The notes: a model not told the origin generated them from the sequence alone. A stretch of DNA of 45,773 nt from Bacteroidaceae bacterium (GCA_017645655.1 JAGCNZ010000103.1:1-45773), one strand, 5' to 3'; shown: positions 7,448 to 17,590, numbered from the stretch's first letter. Numbers and translations are program-made.

Positions 7448-8821
7448 ATGGCAAAAGACAAGACTGTATATGTTTGCGACTATTGCGGGCAGGAAAGCGT
7501 GAAATGGATGGGCAAGTGTCCTGCTTGCAATCGTTGGGGCACGATGAAGGAAATGAAGATTGCGGCTCCATCTGCAAGGTCTGCTGCTTCGAAAGCACTC
7601 CCCCAAAGGGGAAGCGGAGAGGGGGCTGTACGCTTGCACGAGATTGAAGCTGGTGCTGAGCCTCGCATTGATATGGGCGATTGCGAACTGAATCGCGTTC
7701 TTGGCGGAGGTCTTGTGCCAGGAAGCCTCGTTCTTCTTGGTGGAGAGCCTGGCATCGGCAAGAGCACACTCACGCTGCAAACGGTGCTTCAACTGCAAGG
7801 GCGACGCATCCTTTATGTGAGTGGCGAGGAAAGTGCAAGGCAAATCAAGCTGAGAGCGGACAGATTAGGACCAAAGAACGAAGGGCTTTATGTGCTTTGC
7901 GAAACATCGCTCGAGACAATATTCCAGCACATCGAAGAGATGCAGCCGGACCTCGTTGTCATCGACTCCATTCAAACTGTTCAGACAGAGACCGTCGAGT
8001 CTTCCGCAGGTTCACTTGCTCAAATCAGGGAATGTGCGGCTGCTCTGCTCAGATATGCAAAGACAGGAGGTGTTTCAATCCTCCTTATCGGACATATAAA
8101 TAAGGAAGGTTCGCTTGCAGGACCAAAGGTTTTGGAGCACATCGTTGACGTCGTCTTGCAGTTCGAAGGCGATCAGCACCACCTTTACCGCATCCTTCGA
8201 AGCATGAAGAACCGCTTTGGAAGCACGAGCGAGCTGGGCATTTACGAGATGCGACACGATGGATTGAGGCAGGTAAGCAACCCAAGCGAACTGCTTCTCA
8301 CAGATAATCGTGAAGGACTTTCTGGCGTAGCCATCTCTTGCTCAATAGAAGGCGTTCGTCCTTTCCTGATTGAGACGCAGGCTTTGGTCAGCACAGCAGC
8401 CTACGGAACTGCACAAAGAAGCACAACAGGCTTTGATGGAAGGCGATTGAACATGCTTTTGGCAGTTCTCGAGAAACGTGTCGGCTTCAAGCTTGCCCAG
8501 AAAGATGTCTTCCTGAACATTGCTGGAGGACTTCGCGTAACAGACCCCGCAATCGACCTCAGCGTGATTGCGGCTGTGCTTTCAAGCAACGGAGATATGC
8601 CCATCGAAGGCGATGTCTGCATGGCAGGCGAGGTTGGATTGAGCGGAGAGATAAGGCCTGTGGCACGCATAGAACAGAGAATTGCAGAAGCAGAGAAGCT
8701 TGGTTTCAAGCGCATCCTCATTCCTTCACATAACATGAATGGGCTCGACAAGAAACAATACAAGATAGAACTCGTGCCCGTTCGCAGAGTAGTAGAAGCT
8801 GTAAGAGAATTATTTGGATAA
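7448..8821 (+). CDS. radA: DNA repair protein RadA (Sms), branch-migration ATPase
   Basis: 457 residues. The N-terminal zinc finger is C10-x2-C13...C24-x2-C27. Walker A is GGEPGIGKST near 98-107, the RadA-specific KNRFG motif is present, and a C-terminal Lon-protease-like domain lacks protease function. RadA extends D-loops during recombination. The linker between zinc finger and ATPase (about residues 48-61, LPQRGSGEG) is encoded by a C/G-rich stretch (7600-7628) that looks like a spacer repeat inserted in frame. It sits between tex and the SLC13 gene with 3-nt and 1-nt gaps. Confidence 0.97.
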   Translation: MAKDKTVYVCDYCGQESVKWMGKCPACNRWGTMKEMKIAAPSARSAASKALPQRGSGEGAVRLHEIEAGAEPRIDMGDCELNRVLGGGLVPGSLVLLGGEPGIGKSTLTLQTVLQLQGRRILYVSGEESARQIKLRADRLGPKNEGLYVLCETSLETIFQHIEEMQPDLVVIDSIQTVQTETVESSAGSLAQIRECAAALLRYAKTGGVSILLIGHINKEGSLAGPKVLEHIVDVVLQFEGDQHHLYRILRSMKNRFGSTSELGIYEMRHDGLRQVSNPSELLLTDNREGLSGVAISCSIEGVRPFLIETQALVSTAAYGTAQRSTTGFDGRRLNMLLAVLEKRVGFKLAQKDVFLNIAGGLRVTDPAIDLSVIAAVLSSNGDMPIEGDVCMAGEVGLSGEIRPVARIEQRIAEAEKLGFKRILIPSHNMNGLDKKQYKIELVPVRRVVEAVRELFG

Positions 8822-8822
8822 T

Positions 8823-10379
8823 ATGTTTAGTGTAATATTCGTAGCCTTTTGCTTGGTGTTCATGATTTGGGCACTCATAGCAGACAGATTGAAACCAGGA
8901 CTTATTCTGTTTAGTTGCGTTGTCATGATGCTTTGTGCAGGCATCTTGCAACCCAAGGAATGTTTGGAAGGCTTCTCAAATAAGGGAATGATAACAGTTG
9001 CCCTACTCTTCCTCGTCAGCGAGGGAGTGCGGAGGAGCGGCATTCTCGAGAGAATCATCCTTGGCCTTTTGCCCAACAAGAAGACCACACCCACCAAAGC
9101 CAACGCAAAGCTCCTGCCAACTATTGCCGCTTTGTCTGCATTCCTGAACAACACGCCGGTTGTGGTCATCTTTGCTCCCATCATCAAGAACTGGGCAAGA
9201 AAGGTCGGCATCCCTCACACGAAGTTCCTCATTCCCTTGAGTTACGCAACCGTTCTTGGCGGCATTTGCACCTTGATAGGCACGAGCACGAATCTCGTGG
9301 TTGACGGTCTCATTATTGATTCTGGAAGAGAAGGCATGACGATGTTCGAGCTGGGAAAGGTAGGCATCATCATCTGCTTGGTAGGTCTTTGCTACCTCAT
9401 CTTCTACAGTCATTATTTGCTTCCCGATAGTCGTGAAAGCGAAGTTGAAGATGACGAGAAAGCTGAAGGCGTGCATCGTGTTGAGATAGTGCTGCGAAGT
9501 CGTTTCAACGGATTGGGGAAGACGCTTCGAGAGTATGACTTCTATCGTCAATACGGTGCTACGGTTCGAAGCATTCGCAGAGGCGGTACACTGCTGAGTG
9601 GTGACTGGATGAACATGCCTTTACAAAATCATGATGCCCTGCTGCTTGATGCTGATGAAAAGTTTGTTCAAACTTATCAGGAAACCACATCGTTCCTCAT
9701 CTCAAGCTACGATGCCGACAATCAGCCGCTCAATCCGAGGAAACGTTATCTTGCCCTCATCCTCGTTCTCCTAATGATAATCGGTGCAACAGTTGGCGAA
9801 TTGCCTTTCGTGAAAGAACTTGTGCCGAACTTCAAGTTCGATATGTTCTTCTTTGTCTGCCTCACCACAGTCATCATGGCTTGGGCGAAAATATTCAATC
9901 CACGCCGATACAGCAAGTACGTTTCGTGGGATGTACTTGTAACGATTGCCTGCGCATTCGCCATCTCGAAAGGTATGCAGAACTCAGGCTTTGCTGACTT
10001 CATTGCAGACATCATCATAGCATGTGCCGACGCTATCGGACAGACGGAGCACGGCTCTTATGCGATGCTGGCCATCCTGTTCATCATCACGAACCTCTTC
10101 ACCGAACTCATCACAAACAATGCCGCCGCAGCCCTCTCCTTCCCCCTTGCGTTGGCAGTTGCAGAGAAACTTGGTGTCGACCCGATGCCTTTCTTCATCT
10201 GTATTTGCGTTGCTGCCAGCGCCGCCTTCAGCACCCCGATTGGTTATCAGACGAACCTCCTCGTGCAAGGCATTGGCGGCTATCGCTTTACAGATTATGT
10301 GAAGGTCGGCTTGCCGCTAAACATTATTGTATTTGTAATTAGTGTCTTCATAATTCCTCTAATATGGCCGATACATTAA
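8823..10379 (+). CDS. SLC13 family permease with central RCK_C-like domain (putative sulfate transporter)
   Basis: 518 residues starting MFSVIFVAFCLVFMIWALIA at the ATG at 8823. A TTG 9 nt upstream would overlap the radA stop. About 11-12 membrane segments are split by a soluble part (about 205-300, VHRVEIVLRSRF...ALLLDADEKFV) resembling TrkA-C/RCK_C domains of SLC13 carriers. LNNTPVVVIFAPII and LIGTSTNLVVDG are typical SLC13 pore motifs. The gene starts 1 nt after radA and overlaps cysC by 16 bp. The coupling to cysC-cysD-cysN points to sulfate import; that is inference from context. Confidence 0.85.
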   Translation: MFSVIFVAFCLVFMIWALIADRLKPGLILFSCVVMMLCAGILQPKECLEGFSNKGMITVALLFLVSEGVRRSGILERIILGLLPNKKTTPTKANAKLLPTIAALSAFLNNTPVVVIFAPIIKNWARKVGIPHTKFLIPLSYATVLGGICTLIGTSTNLVVDGLIIDSGREGMTMFELGKVGIIICLVGLCYLIFYSHYLLPDSRESEVEDDEKAEGVHRVEIVLRSRFNGLGKTLREYDFYRQYGATVRSIRRGGTLLSGDWMNMPLQNHDALLLDADEKFVQTYQETTSFLISSYDADNQPLNPRKRYLALILVLLMIIGATVGELPFVKELVPNFKFDMFFFVCLTTVIMAWAKIFNPRRYSKYVSWDVLVTIACAFAISKGMQNSGFADFIADIIIACADAIGQTEHGSYAMLAILFIITNLFTELITNNAAAALSFPLALAVAEKLGVDPMPFFICICVAASAAFSTPIGYQTNLLVQGIGGYRFTDYVKVGLPLNIIVFVISVFIIPLIWPIH

Positions 10380-10963
10380 CTTCAATATACCCCATCTTCG
10401 ACAAGATGATGAGTCGCGAGGACAAGGAGCGGCTGCTCGGACAGAAGGGCATCATGATCTGGATGACTGGCTTGAGTGGTAGCGGCAAGAGTACAGTTGC
10501 AATTGGTGTAGAAAGAGAACTACACAAGCGAGGCATCCTCTGTCGCATCCTCGACGGCGACAACATCCGTGCTGGCATCAATTCCAATCTAGGCTTCTCC
10601 GAAGAAGACCGTCGAGAGAACATTCGTCGTATTGCCGAGATAGGCAAACTCTTCGTCGATACAGGCATTGTCACAATAGCCTGCTTCGTTTCTCCTACAA
10701 CTGAACTGAGAGAGATGGCTCGCAAGATTATTGGCGAAAAAGACTTCCGCGAGGTCTATATCGCCACGCCTCTCGACGAGTGTGAGCGCCGCGATGTGAA
10801 AGGCCTCTATGCCCGTGCCCGCCGAGGAGAAGTAAAGGACTTCACAGGCATCAGCGCCCCGTTCGAAGCCCCCACACATCCTGATCTAAGCCTCGACACG
10901 AGCCAGATGACACTCAAGGAGGAAGTGGAAGCCATAGTTGAGTTGGCTTGTGCCTCAAGCTAA
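10364..10963 (+). CDS. cysC: Adenylyl-sulfate (APS) kinase
   Basis: 199 residues. It phosphorylates APS to PAPS with ATP. P-loop GLSGSGKST (36-44), DGDNIR (64-69), the NLGFSEEDRRENIRRIAEI signature and FVSP with the phospho-acceptor-type Ser110 are all present. It overlaps the SLC13 3' end, so translation is coupled. The N-terminus has about 28 residues before the core (MADTLTSIYPIFDKMM...), slightly long for the family. cysD follows after a 117-bp gap with its own promoter box. Confidence 0.97.
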   Translation: MADTLTSIYPIFDKMMSREDKERLLGQKGIMIWMTGLSGSGKSTVAIGVERELHKRGILCRILDGDNIRAGINSNLGFSEEDRRENIRRIAEIGKLFVDTGIVTIACFVSPTTELREMARKIIGEKDFREVYIATPLDECERRDVKGLYARARRGEVKDFTGISAPFEAPTHPDLSLDTSQMTLKEEVEAIVELACASS

Positions 10964-11049
10964 CAAATTCACCATCATATTTTGACACGCTTTTCAACTT
11001 ATAACCCTTATTTTACCTTTCTCTGTTTCCTATTTTCAATTATAATATG

Positions 11050-11057
11050 TAACTTTG
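11050..11057 (+). promoter_or_regulatory. -7 box for cysD
   Basis: TAACTTTG matches the Bacteroidetes TAnnTTTG element, 23 nt before the cysD start. No clear TTTG -33 element is seen (TTTC at the right distance). Confidence 0.6.
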
Positions 11058-11080
11058 CACATGAATTTAATAAATTATAA

Positions 11081-11989
11081 ATGGAAGAATATCGTTTAAG
11101 TCACCTTCAGGAACTTGAGGCTGAGTCTATTCACATTATTCGAGAAGTGGCGGCAGAGTTCGAAAACCCTGTCATGCTCTATAGCATCGGTAAGGACAGC
11201 AGCGTGATGGCGCGACTTGCCGAGAAGGCGTTTGCACCGGGCAAAGTCCCCTTCCCTCTCATGCACATCGACTCGAAATGGAAGTTCCGCGAGATGATTG
11301 AGTTCCGCGATTCCTATGCAAAAGAGCATGGCTGGAACCTGATTGTCGAAAGCAACATGGAAGCCTTCAATGCTGGCGTGGGACCATTCACGCACGGCAG
11401 CAAGGTGCATACCGACTTGATGAAGACGAAGGCTCTGCTCGATGCTCTGAACAAGTGGAAGTTCGATGCAGCCTTCGGTGGCGCTCGTCGAGACGAAGAG
11501 AAGTCGAGGGCTAAGGAGCGCATCTTCAGCTTCCGCGACCAGTTCAATCAGTGGGACCCAAAGAACCAGCGTCCTGAGCTTTGGGACATCTACAACAGCC
11601 GCGTCCACAAAGGCGAAAGCATTCGCGTCTTTCCTTTAAGCAACTGGACGGAACTCGACATCTGGCAGTACATCCGCCTCGAGAACATCCCCATCGTGCC
11701 CCTCTATTTCGCTAAGGAAAGGCCTTGCGTAGAGATTGACGGCAACCTCATCATGGCAGACGACGACAGATTGCCAAAGGAGCTTGTGCCGAAGATTCAC
11801 ATGCGCATGGTTCGCTTCCGTACCCTTGGCTGCTGGCCTCTGACAGGAGCTGTGGAAAGCAACGCTACCACCATCGAAGAGATTGTGGAGGAGATGATGA
11901 CGACAACGAAGAGCGAACGCACAACTCGCGTCATCGACTTCGACCAAGAGGCAAGCATGGAGCAAAAGAAGAGGGAAGGATATTTCTGA
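11081..11989 (+). CDS. cysD: Sulfate adenylyltransferase subunit 2
   Basis: 302 residues, full length. It carries out adenylylation of sulfate to APS using ATP, with CysN as GTPase partner. The PP-loop is SIGKDS (35-40). [20 protein letters not shown] and [13 protein letters not shown] are diagnostic. cysN follows after 91 bp that contain a heptamer repeat (11995-12015) but no obvious terminator, so the two subunits are probably in one transcript. Confidence 0.98.
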   Translation: MEEYRLSHLQELEAESIHIIREVAAEFENPVMLYSIGKDSSVMARLAEKAFAPGKVPFPLMHIDSKWKFREMIEFRDSYAKEHGWNLIVESNMEAFNAGVGPFTHGSKVHTDLMKTKALLDALNKWKFDAAFGGARRDEEKSRAKERIFSFRDQFNQWDPKNQRPELWDIYNSRVHKGESIRVFPLSNWTELDIWQYIRLENIPIVPLYFAKERPCVEIDGNLIMADDDRLPKELVPKIHMRMVRFRTLGCWPLTGAVESNATTIEEIVEEMMTTTKSERTTRVIDFDQEASMEQKKREGYF

Positions 11990-11994
11990 AAGCT

Positions 11995-12015
11995 CATAGT
12001 TTTTAGTTTATAGTT
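11995..12015. repeat. Heptamer repeat between cysD and cysN
   Basis: CATAGTT, TTTAGTT, TATAGTT, strict 7-bp period. Confidence 0.75.
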
Positions 12016-12080
12016 TAGGCTCAACGAAAATGTCGTACGACATAACGTTATAACGCAATAACGAAATAATAGAAACAATC

Positions 12081-13514
12081 GTGGAAGACAAACATATTGA
12101 TATTAAGGCTTATCTTGATGCAGACGAGCGGAAGTCGCTCCTCAGATTGCTGACCGCTGGCTCTGTCGATGACGGCAAATCGACACTTATCGGGCGTCTG
12201 CTCTTCGACAGCAAGAAGCTCTATGAAGACCAATTGCAGGCCCTCGAGCGCGACTCGAAGCGTGTGGGCAATGCCGGTGCTGGAGAGATTGACTACGCTC
12301 TGCTGCTCGACGGATTGAAGGCTGAGCGCGAAGAGGGCATCACCATCGATGTGGCTTATCGCTACTTCTCGACAAACCTGCGCAAGTTCATCATCGCCGA
12401 CACTCCAGGACACGAGCAATACACGCGAAACATGATTACTGGCGGCTCGACTGCCAACCTCGCTATCATCCTCGTCGATGCCCGAACTGGCATCATCACG
12501 CAGACACGCCGCCACACTTTCCTCGTCTCGCTGCTCGGCATCAAGCACATCGTCCTTGCCGTCAACAAGATGGACCTCGTGGACTTCTCCGAAGAGGTGT
12601 TCTGCAAGATTAAGAACGAGTACCTCGAACTCACAAATCAACTTGGCATAGAGGATGTCACGTGCTTCCCACTCTCTGCAAAGGAAGGCGACAACGTTGT
12701 AGAGAAGAGCGACAGGACGCCTTGGTTCGAGGGCACTTCCCTACTCCAATACCTCGAGACAGTTCCCATCGATCGAGACAGAAACATGCATGACTTCCGC
12801 TTCCCTGTGCAGTATGTCTTGCGTCCCAACCTCGACTTCCGAGGCTTCTCGGGCAAGGTGGCAAGCGGCGTTATCCGCAAAGGCGACGCAATCATGGCTC
12901 TGCCCAGCAAGAAGACAAGTCGCGTGAAGAGCATCGTCACCTATGATGGCGAGCTGGACTATGCTTTCTGCCCGCAATGCGTCACCATCACGCTCGAGGA
13001 CGAGATAGACATCTCCCGAGGCGAAATGCTCGTCAAACCCGACAATCTGCCCTTCATCGGAAGGCATCTTCAGACAAAGCTTGTCTGGATGGACGAAGAG
13101 CCGATGGACCGCAGCAAGCAGTTCTTCCTCAAAGCAAACACAAATACCACGCGTGCCACCATCAGCGCCATAGACTATCGCATCGATGTCAACACGATGA
13201 AGCACTTGGAAAGCAAGGACTTCAAACTCAACGAGATAGGTCAGGTACAGATAACGACTGCCAAGACACTCTTCTTCGATGCTTACAAGCAGAACAGAGC
13301 GACTGGAGCCTTCATCCTCATCGACCCCATCACGAACAACACATGCGCCGTGGGCATGATTGAGAAACAGCTCGACGAGGCAGACCTCCTGCAGGAAGAC
13401 CTGCCGACACTCGACCTTCCCAAACTCGGCATCACTCCAGAGCACTACGATGCTATTGAGAAAGCCGTGAAGGAACTTAGCAAACAAGGATTGGAGATTG
13501 TAATCAAGAAGTAA
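12081..13514 (+). CDS. cysN: Sulfate adenylyltransferase subunit 1 (GTPase)
   Basis: 477 residues from a GTG start at 12081; no upstream ATG is in frame. It is an EF-Tu-like GTPase: G1 GSVDDGKST (27-35), G3 DTPGHEQY (107-114), G4 NKMD (162-165), then two beta-barrel domains. It lacks a fused CysC kinase, consistent with the separate cysC upstream. The sulfotransferase gene starts 1 nt after its stop, tying PAPS synthesis directly to sulfonate transfer. Confidence 0.97.
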   Translation: MEDKHIDIKAYLDADERKSLLRLLTAGSVDDGKSTLIGRLLFDSKKLYEDQLQALERDSKRVGNAGAGEIDYALLLDGLKAEREEGITIDVAYRYFSTNLRKFIIADTPGHEQYTRNMITGGSTANLAIILVDARTGIITQTRRHTFLVSLLGIKHIVLAVNKMDLVDFSEEVFCKIKNEYLELTNQLGIEDVTCFPLSAKEGDNVVEKSDRTPWFEGTSLLQYLETVPIDRDRNMHDFRFPVQYVLRPNLDFRGFSGKVASGVIRKGDAIMALPSKKTSRVKSIVTYDGELDYAFCPQCVTITLEDEIDISRGEMLVKPDNLPFIGRHLQTKLVWMDEEPMDRSKQFFLKANTNTTRATISAIDYRIDVNTMKHLESKDFKLNEIGQVQITTAKTLFFDAYKQNRATGAFILIDPITNNTCAVGMIEKQLDEADLLQEDLPTLDLPKLGITPEHYDAIEKAVKELSKQGLEIVIKK

Positions 13515-13515
13515 C

Positions 13516-14631
13516 ATGGGACTGTTCAACTATCAGCAGCTTCCCGTCAACACCCTTGTTGGTGCCGATTGGAAGACATTCAAGGCTGTCATGAAAGGGC
13601 AGCACATCTCGAAGGATAAAAAGACGACTTACTGGCTGACGAAAGGTATTTGCCGCATCTTAAGCCCATTTGCAGCATTACAAGAGCGAAAGTATCGTAA
13701 GCAATTAGAGAACAAACCATTAGAGAACGACCCTCTTTTCATATTGGGACATTGGCGAAGCGGCACTACCTTCGTCCACAACATCTTTGCTCAGGACAAA
13801 CATTTCGGCTACACAACCACCTATCAGACCGTCTTCCCTCACTACATCATGGCACTTCAAGGCCTCTTCAAGCCTGTCATGAAAGTGGTGATGCCCAACA
13901 AACGTCCTACCGACAACATGGAACTTGCCCCAGACCTGCCTCAGGAAGAAGAGTTCGCGCTGGCAAACATGACAGCCTGCAACTACTACAATTTCTGGTT
14001 CTTTCCCGAAAGGATGCAGGAGTGGTGCGACCGCTTCCTTACCTTCAAAGACATTAAAGACGACGAACTAAGCGAGTTCAAACAGACATTCGAAAAGCTC
14101 GTCAAGATAAGCCTTTGGAACACAGGCGGCACGCAATACTTGAGTAAGAACCCGCCTCACACAGGTCGCGTCAAAGCCCTCTCAGAGCTTTTTCCAGAGG
14201 CACGCTTCGTCTATCTGATGCGCAATCCCTACACCGTCTTCGAGAGCACTCGCTCCTTCTACCTCAGCACCATCAAGCCCCTGCAGTTCCACACCATCAC
14301 AGACGAAGAGATGGAGCAGAACATCCTGCGCAACTACATGGAGCTCTACCGCGCTTACAAAGAGCAGAAAGCCTCTCTGCCCGAAGGAAGGCTCTACGAA
14401 GTGCGCTTCGAGGACATCGAGAAGGATGCAATGAACATCACTGAAGACATATACAAGAAGCTCAACTTGCCAGGTTGGGAGGAAGCAAAGCCTGCCATCG
14501 AGAAATACATACAGAGCAAGAAGGGCTACAAGAAGAACAAATATCAGTACGACCCACGCACTGTCCAGCTCGTCAACGAACATTGGGGAGAAGTTCTCGA
14601 CGAGTGGGGCTACGAAAGGCTTCAGGCTTAA
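13516..14631 (+). CDS. PAPS-dependent sulfotransferase
   Basis: 371 residues. The 5'-phosphosulfate-binding loop is GHWRSGTTFVHN (78-89). The 3'-phosphate-binding strand and helix are RFVYLMRNPYTVFESTR, with Arg236 and Ser244 at the expected spots. SKNPPHTGRVKAL precedes it. This is the Sulfotransfer_3-type fold without signal peptide, so cytoplasmic. It transfers sulfonate from PAPS to an unknown acceptor. From memory, Bacteroides thetaiotaomicron has a comparable gene next to PAPS-synthesis genes that sulfonates steroids such as cholesterol; whether this copy does so cannot be told from sequence alone. It is the last gene of the cys operon. Confidence 0.9.
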   Translation: MGLFNYQQLPVNTLVGADWKTFKAVMKGQHISKDKKTTYWLTKGICRILSPFAALQERKYRKQLENKPLENDPLFILGHWRSGTTFVHNIFAQDKHFGYTTTYQTVFPHYIMALQGLFKPVMKVVMPNKRPTDNMELAPDLPQEEEFALANMTACNYYNFWFFPERMQEWCDRFLTFKDIKDDELSEFKQTFEKLVKISLWNTGGTQYLSKNPPHTGRVKALSELFPEARFVYLMRNPYTVFESTRSFYLSTIKPLQFHTITDEEMEQNILRNYMELYRAYKEQKASLPEGRLYEVRFEDIEKDAMNITEDIYKKLNLPGWEEAKPAIEKYIQSKKGYKKNKYQYDPRTVQLVNEHWGEVLDEWGYERLQA

Positions 14632-14646
14632 GCGGAAAACGCTCCA

Positions 14647-14759
14647 AGGTGTGATTAAAAACATCACACGGTATAATTCAAAATATTACACGTGATATTT
14701 CAAATATTACACGTGATAATTGCAAACATCACGTGTTATGTTTGCCGACTTAACACGCA
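14647..14759. repeat. 22-bp ACGTG array B
   Basis: Cores at 14668, 14690, 14711, 14731 and 14755 (spacing 22, 21, 20, 24). Spacer words include ATATTTCAAATATT and GCAAACATC. The first part folds as a hairpin GTGTGAT-taaaaac-ATCACAC (14649-14669), which may end the cys operon transcript. Confidence 0.85.
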
Positions 14760-14857
14760 GCGTTTGGAAACCTGCCCTTTCGCGAATTCGTCAAACAACT
14801 TCGAAGTCTCACAACTTACTATTCTTCAAACATTTGCAGACGCAAGCATAAGACATA

Positions 14858-17590
14858 ATGAATTTCTTCAGAAAAAAAGATACAAGCAAAGAGCAGCCCA
14901 TCCAGCCTACTCCGCAAGTTGAAAAGAATGAGGCACCGGGAGCCGACGCTCCTGAGAGCACGGCCGAAGGCGGAATAAACTTCAACTTCGAAGAGCTCGC
15001 CACAAATGCTCATCCTCATCGCGACCCTCGCATCCTGAACTCGACCCAGTTGCAGCGCATCAAGGATGCGAAGCGCTTGGCAGAGACGAAACTGCAGGGA
15101 CTCGAAGAGAGTCTCAGCAGATTGCAGGCACAGCAACAATGGCTTCGACGCTACAACGAGACCCATATGGCCCTGGAACGCGAGAAGAAACGCCTCTTCG
15201 AACTCGGAAAGCAGAAAGCAATCTTTGCCAAAGATGCCAGCATGCTGGAGCGCTACGACCTCTTCGAAGGCGTGCACGGAACTTATCAGAAACTCGCAGT
15301 AGTAAGGGACCAGATAGGCAGGGACAAGCGAGGATTGAGCCTCCTGGAAAGGGAAGCCGACGAGAATCGACAGAAGATGACCGACCAGGAAAAGCGTCTG
15401 CAGCAAGCAAGCGAGCAGTACACGAACGCAACAACCAGCCTGCTTGATGCCTTCGACCACGTTTGCTCGGCCTATCAGCTTATGGGCGCCAACGAAGTCC
15501 TCAACGCGGAAAGCTCTTTCCTGCTCGAACATAACAATAAGGTAAAAGAGGAGATGGCGGCTCTTTCATCCCTGATTGCAGAGAAAGAAAGGGAGGTGGA
15601 GGCTTTGCAAGCGCAAGTAGGTCACCTTCGCACCAAGCGCCAGAGCATGGAGATGCACGAAAGCATGCTTTGTCATGGCGAGGCAACACTACTGCAACTC
15701 AAGTATTTGGAAGACAGAGACAAGCGTCGGACCGAGCTTCAACAACAGCGACAGCAGGCCATAAAGCGTCAGAACGAGGAAAACGAACTGCTTGGCAAAG
15801 CCTTCTCTCAGTTCCAAGACCTCGTCTCGCTTGCCGAAACGGCAGAGGCCGAGCTGAGCATGCACCGTTCATACATTCAAGGTCAGGACGGTCTGATGCT
15901 TCAGGAACGAGCCCTTATGCTGAAAGGACGACGCCAGCAACTGCTCTCTGCCCTATCTCTTTGGAAGCGCATCAGCACCGGCTACGAGAGCATCGAGGCG
16001 AAAAGCAAGAAGGTGACTGCACTGAGGCTCAACATCCAGCATCTGGAGGACGGCGTCCGCGAGCTTGAGGCAGAAGCAGGAAAAGCACAACGCCTTTGCA
16101 AAGAGAAAGAATACACCTACCTGTTGAGCAAGGGACAGGACATCATCCAGCTGCGCGCAGACCTCAAGGAAGGAGTAAGCTGCTCCGTCTGCGGCGCCAC
16201 ACATCACCCATATCACAGCGACACGATGCTCGACCAAAGCAAGCTCATCGGACAAATGAAGACCGACTATGAGCTGCTTGCCTCTGAATCGAACGCTAAG
16301 CAACAACAACTCTCGGAGTTGCGAGCCGAACTGGCAACTGCAAAGGGACAGCTCGGCGCTGAAGAGGAATCGCTCAACACGATTCGCATCCGTCAAAATG
16401 AAGATGTGATGGAATGGAAACTTTATGCTCAGCTCGACCCGACCTTCGCAGAATGTTCCGAAAGCACTAACCTCGATGCCAGAACAGCTCTGCTCCGTCA
16501 GTTCATAGAAAACGTCAGTCGCGATGCATCGGTAGCCGAAAAGGAACTTGAGACATTCACCTTCCACCAGAGCAGCATCGCCAAGCTCAGCGAAGAATTG
16601 CAAAAGCTGGAGCAGAAGAAGAGTGAAGTCAACGTGCGACTCGGCGAACTGAACACCGGATGCCAGGTGCTTAGCCGTGAAGTGGAACAAGTTGGCATGC
16701 GACTCGAGAGTCTCAACAAACAATTCACTCGCATATACGAGAGTACGCAGCAAGCAGTCACCATCAAGGATTGGTACACCGTTTGGCAAAAGACACCAGA
16801 ACAGCTTTACGAGCAGATACAGAAACTCATCACCGACTGGTATGCCGTTGAGCAGGAGATTGCCGAAAAGCAAGCAGCACTCGATGTGGAAGTAGCAAGA
16901 ATGGAAGGCATGAAGGCGCTATTGCAATCGTTCGCTCGCTCATCGCAAGTCATCACGAAACACAACGAAGACATCGAAGGCAGAAAGGCGGAGAACGACA
17001 AGACATATCAGCAAATGATACCTGAGCGAGATGCCAAGACTCTGTATCAAAAGCATCTGCAGAACGTAAGGTCAGCACGCGAGCAATACGAGGAAGAACG
17101 CTCCCGGATGGATGACACTCGTCATGACAGAGATATCATGCAAGGTCGGCACTACTACTACAAAGACCACATCGCAAGGCTCGAAGGCGAACAAACGGGA
17201 CTGAACGAAAAGCTCGACCTCTGGATGCATGCCTTCAACCTGCAGCATCCTCCTGTGCAGTTGGGCGAGCTAGACGAAGTATTTGTCGACGGAAAGGACT
17301 GGAGCAAGATACGCAGCAACTTGAAGCAAATAAATGAAGACACGCTATTGTGCCAGGCAAAGGTCGAGGACCTGAACAGTCGAATTATTGCACTCGACAC
17401 GGAAGACGGACGATGCAGCACTCAGTCACCCGACATCCAGGAAAGCATCGCAGCCAAACAGCAAGCGCTAACCAGGCAACGCAACGACACGATGATGCAG
17501 ATTGCACGACTCTCCATGCAACTCGAAGACCACGAAAGGGCACTTGCAGCCGAGCGAAATTCGGCCGAGCCAATTGCAAACATGGCATGA
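14858..17590 (+). CDS. Headless Rad50/SbcC-like zinc-hook coiled-coil protein
   Basis: 910 residues. Apart from a Pro/Glu-rich N-terminus (about 1-50), nearly the whole chain is Glu/Gln/Lys-rich coiled coil. At the centre is a Rad50/SbcC zinc hook: SCSVCGATHHPYH with Cys442 and Cys445, against the SbcC consensus CPxCGS..HP. LERYDLFEGVHGTYQKL resembles the SbcC arm just past the head. There is no Walker A in the N-terminus and no ABC signature, Walker B or D-loop in the C-terminus. The flanks (array B upstream, a promoter spacer downstream) contain no split-off head. The nearby genes suggest no partner. It could be a structural tether or dominant partner of a true SbcC; function unknown. Confidence 0.8.
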   Translation: MNFFRKKDTSKEQPIQPTPQVEKNEAPGADAPESTAEGGINFNFEELATNAHPHRDPRILNSTQLQRIKDAKRLAETKLQGLEESLSRLQAQQQWLRRYNETHMALEREKKRLFELGKQKAIFAKDASMLERYDLFEGVHGTYQKLAVVRDQIGRDKRGLSLLEREADENRQKMTDQEKRLQQASEQYTNATTSLLDAFDHVCSAYQLMGANEVLNAESSFLLEHNNKVKEEMAALSSLIAEKEREVEALQAQVGHLRTKRQSMEMHESMLCHGEATLLQLKYLEDRDKRRTELQQQRQQAIKRQNEENELLGKAFSQFQDLVSLAETAEAELSMHRSYIQGQDGLMLQERALMLKGRRQQLLSALSLWKRISTGYESIEAKSKKVTALRLNIQHLEDGVRELEAEAGKAQRLCKEKEYTYLLSKGQDIIQLRADLKEGVSCSVCGATHHPYHSDTMLDQSKLIGQMKTDYELLASESNAKQQQLSELRAELATAKGQLGAEEESLNTIRIRQNEDVMEWKLYAQLDPTFAECSESTNLDARTALLRQFIENVSRDASVAEKELETFTFHQSSIAKLSEELQKLEQKKSEVNVRLGELNTGCQVLSREVEQVGMRLESLNKQFTRIYESTQQAVTIKDWYTVWQKTPEQLYEQIQKLITDWYAVEQEIAEKQAALDVEVARMEGMKALLQSFARSSQVITKHNEDIEGRKAENDKTYQQMIPERDAKTLYQKHLQNVRSAREQYEEERSRMDDTRHDRDIMQGRHYYYKDHIARLEGEQTGLNEKLDLWMHAFNLQHPPVQLGELDEVFVDGKDWSKIRSNLKQINEDTLLCQAKVEDLNSRIIALDTEDGRCSTQSPDIQESIAAKQQALTRQRNDTMMQIARLSMQLEDHERALAAERNSAEPIANMA

